A DNA stretch of 64,000 nt from positions 19,144,027 to 19,208,026 of the forward strand of contig JAMKCF010000011.1 in the NCBI GenBank assembly GCA_023634235.1, written 5' to 3'. Below the pieces are notes generated by a model that saw nothing but the letters and a program-made list of their open reading frames with translations, had not been told where the DNA came from and did not search any database. The first letter of the stretch is position 1. The number at the start of each line of letters is the position of its first letter. Positions 24,401 through 34,729 of this stretch are shown piece after piece. The position numbers were made by a program, and so were the translations under genes. The DNA comes from Pisaster brevispinus (Eukaryota; Echinodermata; Asteroidea; Forcipulatida; Asteriidae).

Positions 24401-26242
24401 ATCTCTTTGACTAATGTCGGCAAGATGGCTGAACAGATCTGGGGCTCTGTAAGAAATTACTCGACCCTTGTTAGTGATGGCATTCTGAATGCAACAACAA
24501 CAACAGGGAAGTCGGAATCGGAGTCTTCGAAGGCAAAGAGTGGGTTCGGTCAAACGGTCAAAGATGCCTGGAGTTCCGTGAAGAACTACTCCAATGATTT
24601 CACTAAAAAGCAAAATCTGTCCATATCAGGACTGAGAGACAAAGTTAAAGCTGCATGGGGAAAAGTCAAGAATACTTCAGCACAAGTCCTCGAGGATATT
24701 TCTGAATCAAATCTGGCGGGAAAATTAAAAGCGGGTGCAAAGAAGCTCGGAGAGAAGGTCGGAACGACTTTCAGATCAGTGAAGGATAAGGTGAAGAGAT
24801 TTCACAAAAGAAAGGGCCGCCATGGTAAGAAGAAACAAGAGCGTTCTAAGCATCATCGGCATGAGAACATCCATGTACGTAATCATTTTCGAAAAACCGG
24901 TGGGAATGCAAAGAGGGATGTCCACAAAGGAAGACATGTCCACCAGTCTGATAAACATCATCGGCATCATCATCATCAACATAGAGAAAGGCACCACCAT
25001 CATAGAGAGAGGCATCACCGTCATAGAGAAAGGTACCATTTGGACGAGGAGGAAACAATAGCATCTTTTGGTGAAGATCATGAGCACTATGAAGAGGAAT
25101 ACTCGGAGCCTGCACAACAGCACCATCAGCAGCCTGAACGTGACGATGACCCAATAGAGGTACCGCATCCCGATCAAGGGAACAGCTTTCGTTTTTCTTC
25201 CCCACAAAGACCACAGTGGGTGCTGCCTTCAGACGGTGATACCAAACCTACCAAAAGAAGAGTTTTGAAGGTAGAGACCACGTCCCGAATGAGATTAGAA
25301 GAGAAGCATCACTCTGTTCCGTCTAGAAAACAGTCTATGAAATCTGGTGATGCTATGGATCAAACTCATCGGGATAAAGTTGAACAGGAAATTCCTCGGG
25401 GCAAAAAGGTACTCCCAAGACAGCCCTTCAACATCAAAGATTTCCCAAAATTTGATTGCAAAGGGGAGGAGATTACAGAGCCGAATTGGGAGGATCTTTT
25501 TGACTGTATGGATATGCACTGTAAAGGAGACGAAAAATGCATGCAGATCCAGCGCAAAGATGCAGCCAAGCTCTATGCAGAGCTCCTCGACTACCAGGAC
25601 TGGCTCAGAGATCGTCACCTCAAGAAGGATGTCCGGGAGTTGAAGGAGTTCCTGGAGGAACTTGGAGAGTTTCTCAGCGAGACAGACACGGACGATGAAG
25701 ACTTGGATGAGCTGAAGGACGAATTTGGTGAAATGGTACAAGACATGGAGGAAAGGGCGCTTAAGCGACAGCGGAAAAGCCACAAGAAGTCACAAGGGCA
25801 GGAACGGCAAGATGTTAAAGATACCATGGATGAAGACAGCAGTATTGATGACGAGACAGTCGAAAACTCCACCATTGTCATCGACCTCAAAAACCTCCTC
25901 CAACAGAAGGAGTCTCAGACAGATCTATCATCTGAGTCATCTCCTAAGATGGAGAGACGCAAGTACGCAGGGCACGGTTACCAGAGCACAGATGACCAGG
26001 AAGATTGGTACCTCCAACGTGCCAAGGACAGGGAGGATCAGCGGAAGTCACATGAGCCCAATCCGACTAAGGAGGATAACTTCAATTGGTACCTGCACTG
26101 GGTTCAGGGTCGTATTAATGGACGGACTGGGGTGACGGTCTGGGACATGTACGAGTGGATCAAGGAGAGATACGTACTGAGAGAGGAACTGAGGAGCCAT
26201 GAGATGGAGGATCATACTAATTGGTTCCTCCGAAGACCTTAA
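15459..26242 (+). CDS. CCPG1: CCPG1/PBXIP1-like ER membrane protein, 6 coding exons
   Basis: Coding exons are 15459-15530 (exon starts 15415), 17159-17855, 18131-18324, 20507-20984, 22034-22270 and 22794-26242. Phases all agree, total 5127 nt, 1708 aa. Human CCPG1 (about 760 aa) is an ER-phagy receptor that binds Atg8 proteins through a LIR and FIP200 through FIR motifs. Seen here: an acidic, Ser-rich cytosolic part (1-539) with W14-T-F-V, matching human W14-T-V-I; a transmembrane segment (about 541-559) ending GIGHFIG, like the vertebrate GFGHFYG; then a luminal part with coiled coil (about 857-895), an N-sequon-rich amphipathic repeat region (about 1028-1215), a His-rich stretch (about 1242-1307), a helical Cys-containing domain (about 1438-1558) and terminal NWYL/NWFL motifs. 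The luminal part is far longer than in vertebrates. The vertebrate paralogue PBXIP1 shares the layout; I favour CCPG1 because of the LIR and the PIGB neighbour. Confidence 0.9.
15974..16453 (+). mobile_element. TTAA-flanked MITE, family A, copy 1
   Basis: Begins TTAACCCTAACC and ends GGTTAGGGTTAA, so CCCTAACC terminal repeats sit inside TTAA sites, as in piggyBac-type elements. The interior holds six or more variants of TGTTGCATTTGGCA in both orientations. A nearly identical copy in reverse orientation is at 39302-39785. It lies in the first coding intron of the CCPG1-like gene. Confidence 0.85.
17976..18050 (+). mobile_element. Right-end fragment of TTAA family B
   Basis: Contains TGGTTGGTCAACTCACTGGA and ends AAGAGTAAGAGGGTTAA, matching the right end of the elements at 4626 and 45804. 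The left part is missing. It lies in the short CCPG1 intron just before exon 18131-18324. Confidence 0.7.
18470..18650. mobile_element. MITE of the GGGCCCAATTTCAT family
   Basis: GGGCCCAATGTCATAGAGCT at the left and a decayed AGCTGTATGAAGTAGCGCCC at the right, with internal TTGCT..AAGCAGAAA motifs. Relatives are at 29571-29763, 48055-48290 and 48335-48545. Confidence 0.7.
21540..21930 (-). mobile_element. tRNA-like SINE fragment and adjoining dispersed repeat
   Basis: At about 21540-21660 the minus strand reads as a tRNA-like head with B-box GGTTCAAATCC preceded by AAGACATCTGCTCTAGAATG and followed by a GACTCGGGAAAGTGCT tail. From about 21660 a second repeat follows (CAGTGGTCCGCTGGCCAAAT..GACCAGTCA..CTGGTCCTGCTGGCCA). 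This second repeat recurs at about 41810-42000. Confidence 0.65.
22622..22735 (+). mobile_element. tRNA-derived SINE (GGCTGGATAGCTCAGTTGG head)
   Basis: A-box TAGCTCAGTTGGTAGAGCGC and B-box GGTTCAAGTCC, with 3' sequence CAATTTTT..TGTTCAAACCCAAATTA shared by copies at 38008-38100 (+) and 44157-44265 (-). The anticodon stem is imperfect and several dispersed copies share the same 3' extension, so I call it a SINE and not a tRNA gene. Confidence 0.8.
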
Positions 26243-26764
26243 ACATACAAACAATGTCACCAACCCAGCTCACTTGCATACAAGAAAATCATATTCTTCA
26301 ACACTAAAAAAACACTGTGTGGACGTGTGTTAGTCCACATATTGTTTCAAGTCCCTACATTGTGTGGACCTCTTTTGTTCTCAGGTCCACACTTCATGTG
26401 CAATGCTTAAAACCCACTTTACTAAAATGAGTGTGAAGCAAACATGTAGGAATAGAACTCAGAGTTATCTGGCAGTGTCTGCTTTGAGCTTGAGGCAATG
26501 TGTGAGTGCTGCCAGTTTAGCTTTACGGAAAAGTTCTACTTTCCCGTTGGAGGGTCTGGTTAGTTTGACCATACAGGCAATGTCACATTGTATTGGTACT
26601 CTATGTCCACGGCTCACATAGCTGACGTAGAGGGCCTGCACAGCAGACACAAACGACAACTGGGCTTAGTATTCTCTGTGCTCTATTTCTATATTGGGAA
26701 GTCATCAGAGGTTTTTATGTGCAACAAGTTGTATAAGTTGATTTTTTATTTAAAAAAAAAATAA
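26243..26764 (+). terminator. CCPG1-like 3' UTR with AATAAA
   Basis: Follows the TAA at 26240-26242. The first AATAAA is at 26759-26764 in an A-rich stretch. The UTR contains GTGTGGAC..GTCCACA repeats between 26315 and 26395. The UTR could run further, since other AATAAA-like hexamers occur near 27745 and 28030. Confidence 0.5.
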
Positions 26765-29290
26765 ATACATTCGTTTGACAGCCAGGTAAAAGATGGTCAA
26801 TTTTGTAATGTTTGTTACACCAAGCTATTTAACAAAATATTCTTTTTGAAAAACACCAATGAAAATGGACACTCACTGTTTTTTTAGTGCCATGGAGGAA
26901 GAAATGTTCCTGTGTGGACATGGGCATGTCCCCATTGTGGTTCTGGTCTTTAAAACATCTATGGCATTACTTGTAACAAATCTGACTAGTGAAAATGAGC
27001 TACACTGTTCCATGTGGCTATTCATTCACTAATTTTTTGGGCAAACCCTGATAAACGGATACGCATGAAGAGTACATGTATGTAGTTGTCGCTAGATTTC
27101 CACTTTGGATTTTATTAATTTACATACATGTACAAGGTACTCAGTTGAGCTTTAGACAAACATAGTTAGAATAATTATGAAGACAATTGGTTTTTGAGGA
27201 AGATTTCTTTTCCTATATGTTGTCGGAAGTTTCAAGACAACGATATCATTTCTTAACCCATTTGTTTACATTCAGTTACACACATGTATTCTTTATTGTT
27301 ATATACCATCTACATGTACATGTAGGTACTTTACACACTACTTTCAGTTTCATTTCTGTCAACCAACTAAGTTTTGTTTTGTTTTCGTTTACAATTTCTG
27401 CGAACTTTAACAATGTAAATAATACAGTGTTCTCACAAACATCTCCAATTGGACATTTGGATTTTCGTCATCAAGTTTCAATAGACGTTTGTTTTAGGGT
27501 CTGACTGTTTTTGGTATGATTTTGATTTCTAAACTTGTTTGTCACTGGCAACTGTGTCGCGTGAGTGGCCATTTTGAAAGCCATCTTGGCCGTGTTGATG
27601 TTAAAAGATTAAGAAAGAAACATTGGTAGTGTTCATCTCTTACCATCTGCTTGGGGGATGAGGAAATATCATTTACCCAAAATATTTGTCAGCAATTGAT
27701 CATATCTAAGTTGTTCGAGAAACTGTTCAAAACAGACAAAAATAAAATTTGACAGTGGATGAATATCAATTGCAGGCCTTCAGTTTAATGTCCTTGGAAG
27801 GTAAAAAAATATATATACAAAATTCTTCTGCCTTAAAACGTAAAATATTTGTGAAGGTAAACTAGTTATGTAGTGGATATGTTCAGTGGGGGTCTAAACA
27901 GTGAATGTTTTATTTGTGAGGATTAACCTGAATTTGCTTTTTCATTTTCACAGAAACATAGTGTACAGGGCCAAAATAAAAATGGCAGAGCAATGAGAAT
28001 TCGTTATGTAACAGACAAATGAAGTCAATAAACATATGACACCCACAATTATCACAAACTGCACGTTTATTAATCAAACAACGTAAAACATCCGTGCGTG
28101 AACACACAATTGTTGTGAGCATATTTTGGGCTACACAAGTCAACAAACTTGAATGGATAATTTCACTTAAGTGGTTTCTACAGGTTGAATTTAGGTAAAT
28201 TTAGTTCGAAATCTGGCTTCTAACAGTGTGAAAATGCTATTTTTGTACCAGTGCAAGCAATCTTTTGCAATGATGGGTATGTGATCAGTATGCAAATTTG
28301 GTCTGCGGTGTTTACCGACCCCCATGTGTTAAGAGCTATTGGTTACCCATGACTTTGACTAATTTATTCATGATTTTTTTTTTTTTTTTTAATCTAACCA
28401 CAGCCTTGTAATTTTGAGGGTGTGCTATAAGCCATATCTTGCGAGACGTCGTTTCACACTTATTATCTTTTCTTCATGTCGTGTTTATATAATTTTATTT
28501 TGTCAGCCTCTGAAAATGAGGGTTAGGGATAATATTTTGCTGTATTTTGTTGCTACGTGTTGACTTGAAGTTGTTTTTTGTGTATATATTATAAAGTCAA
28601 CATCAGCAACTGGAATGTACAAATGCTCTGCAGGAAACTAGCATGTAAAATTAGAGAAATTTAAAAGAAAAAGTCTTAGTGTATGTAGCACTATGTAGCC
28701 ATTTAATTCCCTTCCTACTTCATCATGGAACATATGCACTTAGTAAGACTTTAAATTGCAAGATTCGTTTTTAAAGGAACTAATTTATAGTTTACAATTA
28801 ACAGGTGATTTTGTACTATATATAGAATTATCTTTGTATGAAAATGAATAGTAATCATCTCGTAAATGTTATAAATTTTATCAGTGAGCACCTGCAGTTT
28901 GGAGATGGGGTCATCGAAATTGGAGTTTGTTTGTTTGATAAGTTTTAGTTATCATCAGATACATTTTAGAAATTAATTTATTAATAGCGGTGTAGTCAAA
29001 TTTTACTGGAACGACACAATAATATATTTTCTTCTAAAACTAGTCTTCTAAATAAAAAAATGTAAAAATCTAAAAAAAAACAATCAATATGTTACTCTGA
29101 ACGTTCATATTTTCTTCAAACTGTTCGGAAAATAATGCAAATGATTAGGCCTACGGTCTATTTAATTTCACATGTAAACTTTTTATTTTTTATTTTAACC
29201 TGGGAAGTTACATTTGTATATTTGTTTACTTTTTGTGTTTATTTGTTTATTTGTTTACACCAGAGAGCACACAATAATCAATTACATGTA
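26765..29290. other. AT-rich intergenic, no gene seen
   Basis: No open frame with recognisable content, apart from possible extended CCPG1 3' UTR. Contains poly(T) at about 28375-28391. Confidence 0.5.
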
Positions 29291-29439
29291 GGGTTCAATT
29301 TCATAAAGCTCTTTAAGCAAATATTGCTGAACAGTTTTCTGCTAAGCAAACAATTAGCCATATACCTATCACAGATGGTGTATTTGGAGTAGTGTTTTGG
29401 CTGGTTCTCTTATTCTTTGGTTTTACCCATACACCCAAT

Positions 29440-29800
29440 GTGTGTATAGAGCACTGTATACTCATCAGTACTTTCCCGAGTTCTGTGAAGAAAAAACCCC
29501 ACAAAAATCCACTGGTAGGCAAACTACTCCAGTGGGATTCAAACCCACAACCTTTGCCGGTCTAGAGCAGGGCCCAATTTCATAGAGCTGCTTAAGCAGA
29601 AAATATTGCTTAACAATTGTCTGCTAAGCAGAAAGGAGCAGGATACCAGTCACAAATTGTACATGTGACATGGTAGGTTGGTTGGTAACCTTATTCTGGT
29701 AAGCATAATTTTGTTGCGCTTAGCTACTTTTTGTGCTTAAGCAGATCTATGAAATTGGGCCCAGATGTCTTATCACTGGACCACCAAGATTGCCCGGTAG
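29440..29800. mobile_element. SINE (minus) with a GGGCCCAATTTCAT MITE inserted
   Basis: The flanks form a minus-strand tRNA-like SINE: TGGGATTCAAACCCACAACC, then TCTAGAGCA, interrupted at 29571-29763, then GATGTCTTATCACTGGACCA. The insert starts GGGCCCAATTTCATAGAGCT and ends TCTATGAAATTGGGCCC, with long inverted arms. A CAG triplet can be read on both sides of the insertion, the size expected for PIF/Harbinger-type insertion. Confidence 0.75.
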
Positions 29801-30440
29801 CTCGAGGCAGTTCGAATTCTATTTTTTTAGCAGCGGGTACCGCAACAAATACTCTGGTAAGCATTATTGTATTGTGCTTTAGCTGCTAAAGCAGCTCCAT
29901 GAGTTGGGCTCAGCTGGCCATTATACAAATCTGGTTCCTGGTGTCTGCCTGTGTTTTTTAAGATGTACGGTTGGCTGCTTAATAGGAAGCAGACTATATT
30001 TACAGATTTATTTAGACAAGCTCGCATATTGACTGAAAAGAAAAGACAACAAAACAAGAAATAGAGGCCCACCAAAAAGTACAGAGGTATAATGAGCAGA
30101 ACTTTAACAAATTTTATGACAAAATTATAAAATGCATGAAAAACATGCAAAGCAACCAGAGAGAAAATTATGTATGAATGATAAGCTGCATGTTGTAACC
30201 TTTAAAGTGAAAAGCTAGTTGATATTTTCCCCTATTATTCGTGGTTTTTATTGTATGTAGTTGCAGCTGCTGTTGTTTTCCTCTACTCAAAATTCTTTAT
30301 TTAAAGTCGTTTTAAAATATACATGTATATGGAACTCATGAACGTGTTAGGAGTTGTATAGATTGCACTCATGGACCATTAACATTTATTTCTCATGTAG
30401 AGTTATGACTTAAGAATATTAAATTTTTCCATATGTTCAG

Positions 30441-30588
30441 CCTTTGCACGACTTGGGATGCACCTCCGCACAATGCGTGTCTACCATTCCCACCAATATT
30501 CTGGAAGTCAATTCATTTGCGTACCTATTGACTCCGAAAATGGAGGACAGGATATGCGTGTGTACGTGCATTGCTCGTCGTGCAGAGG
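30441..30588. mobile_element. MITE with TTGCACGAC..GCACCTCCGCACAATG arms
   Basis: TTTGCACGACTTGGGATGC at the left is loosely mirrored by GTGCATTGCTCGTCGTGCAG at the right. A relative at 58217-58352 has better arms (CTTGCACAACGCG and CGCGTTGTGCAAG). Confidence 0.65.
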
Positions 30589-30815
30589 GTCAACATAATT
30601 GAGTAGTGAGCAATGAAAAAAAGGCAAATTAATTTGTACAATTTGCATGTAGGCTTGTCCTTGTGAAAGCATGTATGAAACTACATTTCAATGTGGGACA
30701 GGCATCACTTTTATCATGTAATTACAAACATTTTCAAGTTTTGTCTCGTTTATTTTTTTTTAGACTTAAGTTCATTTCAGCAAAAGTGCAGTGTAATTAA
30801 TACAAAGTTGCAACT

Positions 30816-31119
30816 TTAAAATATAGCATTCATCCAGGCCAGGAATGACATGGAGGTCATGGCCTCTGTGGACCCCGGTCTTGTCCTTTGTGCATCTTCT
30901 TCAGAAGTTTCCCCACAGGCTTTAACACTTTCCAATGGAAGTGCCGCTTGCAAAATGAAAATGGCATTCCCTGTCAACGATGAAATTCCAGGCCTGCCAG
31001 TATGCTTTTCTCCTACTGAAATACCATTATTTCTACTTGCATGTATAATGAGATGTTTTGCGGGTACTTTGCTAAATTGTTCTGGTCGACGGAACAAAAC
31101 AAACATCATTTACTTATAA
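30816..31119. other. Open on both strands, unrecognised
   Basis: About 90-97 codons are open on plus (30850-31119) and minus (31109-30816) in overlapping frames, within otherwise stop-rich DNA and with higher GC. I recognise no domain in either translation and see no flanking splice sites that would make it an exon. It could be a retroposed fragment or chance. Confidence 0.3.
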
Positions 31120-32924
31120 TATGCACAAGCTGCCCCTCATACAATGAAACTAAAACACTCTGATCATCCATTGCCTTTGTATGGAGATGCTAACACTTTA
31201 TGTACACAGGCCCAATTATATGAAGCTCTTGAGCTGAAAATAATGCTTTTTATCATATTATGCAAAAGTTCAAACTGAGTTGGTTTAGGAGTCAAGGAGA
31301 CTCTACAATATTTCAAACCCAGTTTTTCCTTAGAACCAACATTTCTTCCTAAAAGAGATAACTGTTGTGGTTGTTACCATGAACATACTCAATTCTTACC
31401 TCACACCATGCAAAGCTTCAAATTTTTACTGAATAAAAAGTTGTTTGTGAACCCAGTAACAAGCAACGTATCTTGTTCATGACATTTTAGTTGGTGACCT
31501 GTTTCATTTAGGGAAGGTTTTTTGTTAGACTTTGGGAAAAAGACAGGGTTCAGTATATGACAAGTTACAATCTATTGGGCAAGTTGTTAAAGTATGAGCT
31601 AAACTCACATGCATGGAAGTTTTGAGATATGCCCCCCCCCCAATCTTTATATAAAAAGTAAAACACAAGTCTACAATCTTCTTCGAGCACTGGATATCTT
31701 CTTGGATCTACAACATCCAGTGCACATCATTTTTTATATTGTATATTTTTACTTTAATACAAAACCCGTTTATAACACAGCGTTTAGGAAACTTGAACGG
31801 TTAAGTAAAAATGGTATTGTGGTACAAGGTTGCATGCATTAATGGTTATTAAATAACACACAAGAAATACATGTTAATTGGTTTGTTGCTTGCTTCTTTT
31901 ATTGTGCTCCACCATAATCTGCTCTTAATTACGTTTACACATTTTTTATAATTCACCTCAAACCAATGTGGCGCATTTGAAGTTCCAACCTCCCAGAAAC
32001 TAAAAATTTAAGAAGAAGAAAAGAAAGAAAAGAAGAAACATTTGCAAAAACAGCTTTGTACTATTCCCTTCATGCAACTACACATTGTGTGCATTTTGGG
32101 GTTATGTCGTGGTGACCACAAAAATCTGAATTATTATGCCAGTGTTGACATTAAATTTTTGTGAAATATGCACATAAAAGACATCAAATTATTTCTCATG
32201 ATATACTCTTAATTTTGGAAACCAACTGCTATTGTTGTTCTATTATTCCCTTTTCTAAAGAATTCTCTTGTGGGGTGCAGGTTGAACAAAGAATTCTCTT
32301 GTGGGGTCCATTGTTCAGTTGTGTTTTGGAGTGCCGCGGTAAGCAGAGCCATGAAATTGGACCCAGATCTAGCCTTAATGTACCCGGCTGCGATTCAACT
32401 GCGTGTTTTCTTTTCTTTCATGAAGGAGTTCCGTTTGAAAGGCCTTACGAGCTGGACGACCTATCAGACGCGAGGACCAGCTGATTCAAGAATTCCATTC
32501 CCTCCATGCCCATCAGCTGCACCACTGTCGCCATACAGTTCAGTTCACATAACAGAATAATTGATGCGGTACAAATCTTCCCAGAGATTTTGTCGGAGGT
32601 CGGGACCTACTACAAAATTTCGCAAGGTTTGCGAAAATTTCGCAAGGAATGTAGGCGATGTAAAATATTACTGTCCTTTCACACGAAGCCCAATTTGTAA
32701 TTTTTTACAAAAAATTGTAACATTTCGCAAAGAATGTTCGTTTTTTCCGTCGTGTGAAAAGGGCTTTAGTAAATTTCCAGCCACCCCAAAAATACAAAGA
32801 AGAAGAAGGAAAAAACAAACAAACAAACAAATAACCACAGTTCTCCTTTCAGAAGAACCAATCAGAGTAGTGACTGACTCTACACTGAAACCTCTGAACC
32901 CCTATATATAGACAAACATGTCTC

Positions 32925-33300
32925 ACACTCTTCAGTCTCCTGACGATGACTAGAGCAAGCTAGTCGAAACGTTGAGACTAAATTAAGAACTCACTCCGCG
33001 GCAGTGAAGTTTATAACGAGAAGTCCCCTCGATCCGATCCACTATTAAGCTAAAGTAGTAGTCCCGACCGATTTCCTATCCTCCGCCCAGGTAGTAGCTA
33101 ATAAGCTGGACAGTTCTTTTTAGAACTAAGTAGTCTCCCGAAGTAGTCTCCCGAAGTAGTCTCCCGATTCCAAATCTACTCCGCGGCAGTAGAATTAAAA
33201 AGCAAGACCTAGTTCTCAAAGAACAAATCTACATAGTAGATATACACATGGTGTTACCGCAAACCGAATATATATTGATACCTCACCATGCAAAGCCTCA
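32925..33300 (+). mobile_element. Penelope-like element fragment with hammerhead-like fold
   Basis: CTGACGATGACTAG followed by CTAGTCGAAACGTT is a motif typical of terminal regions of Penelope-like retroelements. Here it is flanked by AGTCTC (32934-32939) and GAGACT (32974-32979), which pair. Downstream are CTCCGCGGCAGT (twice, 32993 and 33180), three AGTAGTCTCCCGA iterations (33130-33168) and ACCGCAAACCGAATATATAT. No reverse transcriptase is present nearby, so this is a fragment. Confidence 0.6.
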
Positions 33301-33360
33301 AAAAGTAAAAACAAACAACCCTTAACTTGTTTGTATGACTGTCTTTTTGAATTTTGTTAA

Positions 33361-33475
33361 ACAGGATTGGAACTTTCAAGGTTTATGGAGACTATATCCC
33401 ACGTTAAGTTGAAAGCCTATGAATCATCTGTTGGAGGAATTCCTGCTGGCAGAAATGTAGTACCGTTATAAAGGG
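33361..33475 (+). other. Exon-like open segment, unrecognised
   Basis: After TTTTGTTAAACAG (ending about 33364) an open frame runs to a TAA at about 33470, about 35 codons, read as GLELSRFMETISHVK and onwards. It could be the last exon of an unidentified gene, but no partner exon or known family is visible. Confidence 0.2.
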
Positions 33476-34729
33476 GCTGTGTCGTCATGGTCGAAACAGG
33501 CTCGTGACTTTACTCTCAACAGATTTCGCAGCTGTGATTGGTCAATGAAAAAGCAGAGTTTACTGGCTCGGCGTATTGGTGGCTCAGCAGCGGTAGCCTC
33601 GTTTTTGGATTACAATGATGACGTCACTGTATACATATTAAGAAAGGCGTATTCATAACAGTGCGGTGGAATGTGGAGCATGCCCAGTGTATGCAATGAG
33701 GTGTCACAAAGTTTCCAGGGATTCCATTACATTCACCCAGTCAGTCTGACAGTGTGGAAGAGTGTGACTGTTGCAAATGGTCTCAAGAAACGGCATTTAA
33801 AAAATGGAAAACGTTCACTTTTGGAACGACCACCAACTGTGCACGGCCAAGTAAGCTAATTTCCTTTTTTATTGGATATAGTATGAACTGCACAGTTTTG
33901 TCTAGAAACCTAGTCATTTCACAAGGTATACATGTACTGCTCTATGGTATGCTGATCTTTTCCCCTCCTTACGAATGTGGGAAAACCAGCCTGTTCTGAG
34001 ACTTTATTTTTGTTACAGGTTGTTTGAAAAGAGTGGTTACGGTCCACATGTGCTCGGTTTTGTTTACGTTAATTTAGTATTACAATTTTGTTGTATATAC
34101 TTGAAGTTGCAAAGAATGAAGCAGGTATGTTGTGAATGCACCATAGTCGGGGGGGAACGACAATTAGACACACACCTCTTTGATTGTACGCTACTTGCGC
34201 ACGAGTTTTTGTTTTGCCCGGGCTCAGTACGTTACCGAGGGCATACGCTTGGTGATTCCATTGGGTATTGTTTGAATTCTGAATTATATAATATAGGCTG
34301 ATGTTGTTGGAGTAACAAAACATCGTGGAATGTGACATTTGGGTCGCCATTAAACATTCTCCCACGGTTGAAATAACTGCATAATTTAACAAAACTAACA
34401 AACGGATTCCAGATAAATCCATTTACAAGCACACTATAGTTGACCACTTCAAAGGCATGGCATGCATTAATCCTTAAAAAAGGCTTGATGAAACACTTAG
34501 GGTCTTTTTGTATAAAATAACACAATTCGAGTGACTTCATAATGGACTGTGTGAATAGTTAAAAGTGTATACAGCCATCCTCATTATCGGGTACGCTTAC
34601 CCCTGTAATTTGACTTTTAACTATAACATACCTTTCGGGCATAAACTTATTGTTCAAGACCACACGGTGGCTGGTTAATCCACTGATCTTGGTCAACACC
34701 TTTAATCCTATCAAGACCGTGCTTTTTTT

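Noticed and set aside
22997..25890. Several 70-160 codon antisense frames under the large CCPG1 exon
   Set aside because: Shadows of the long, well-supported sense exon. No independent splice or start evidence.
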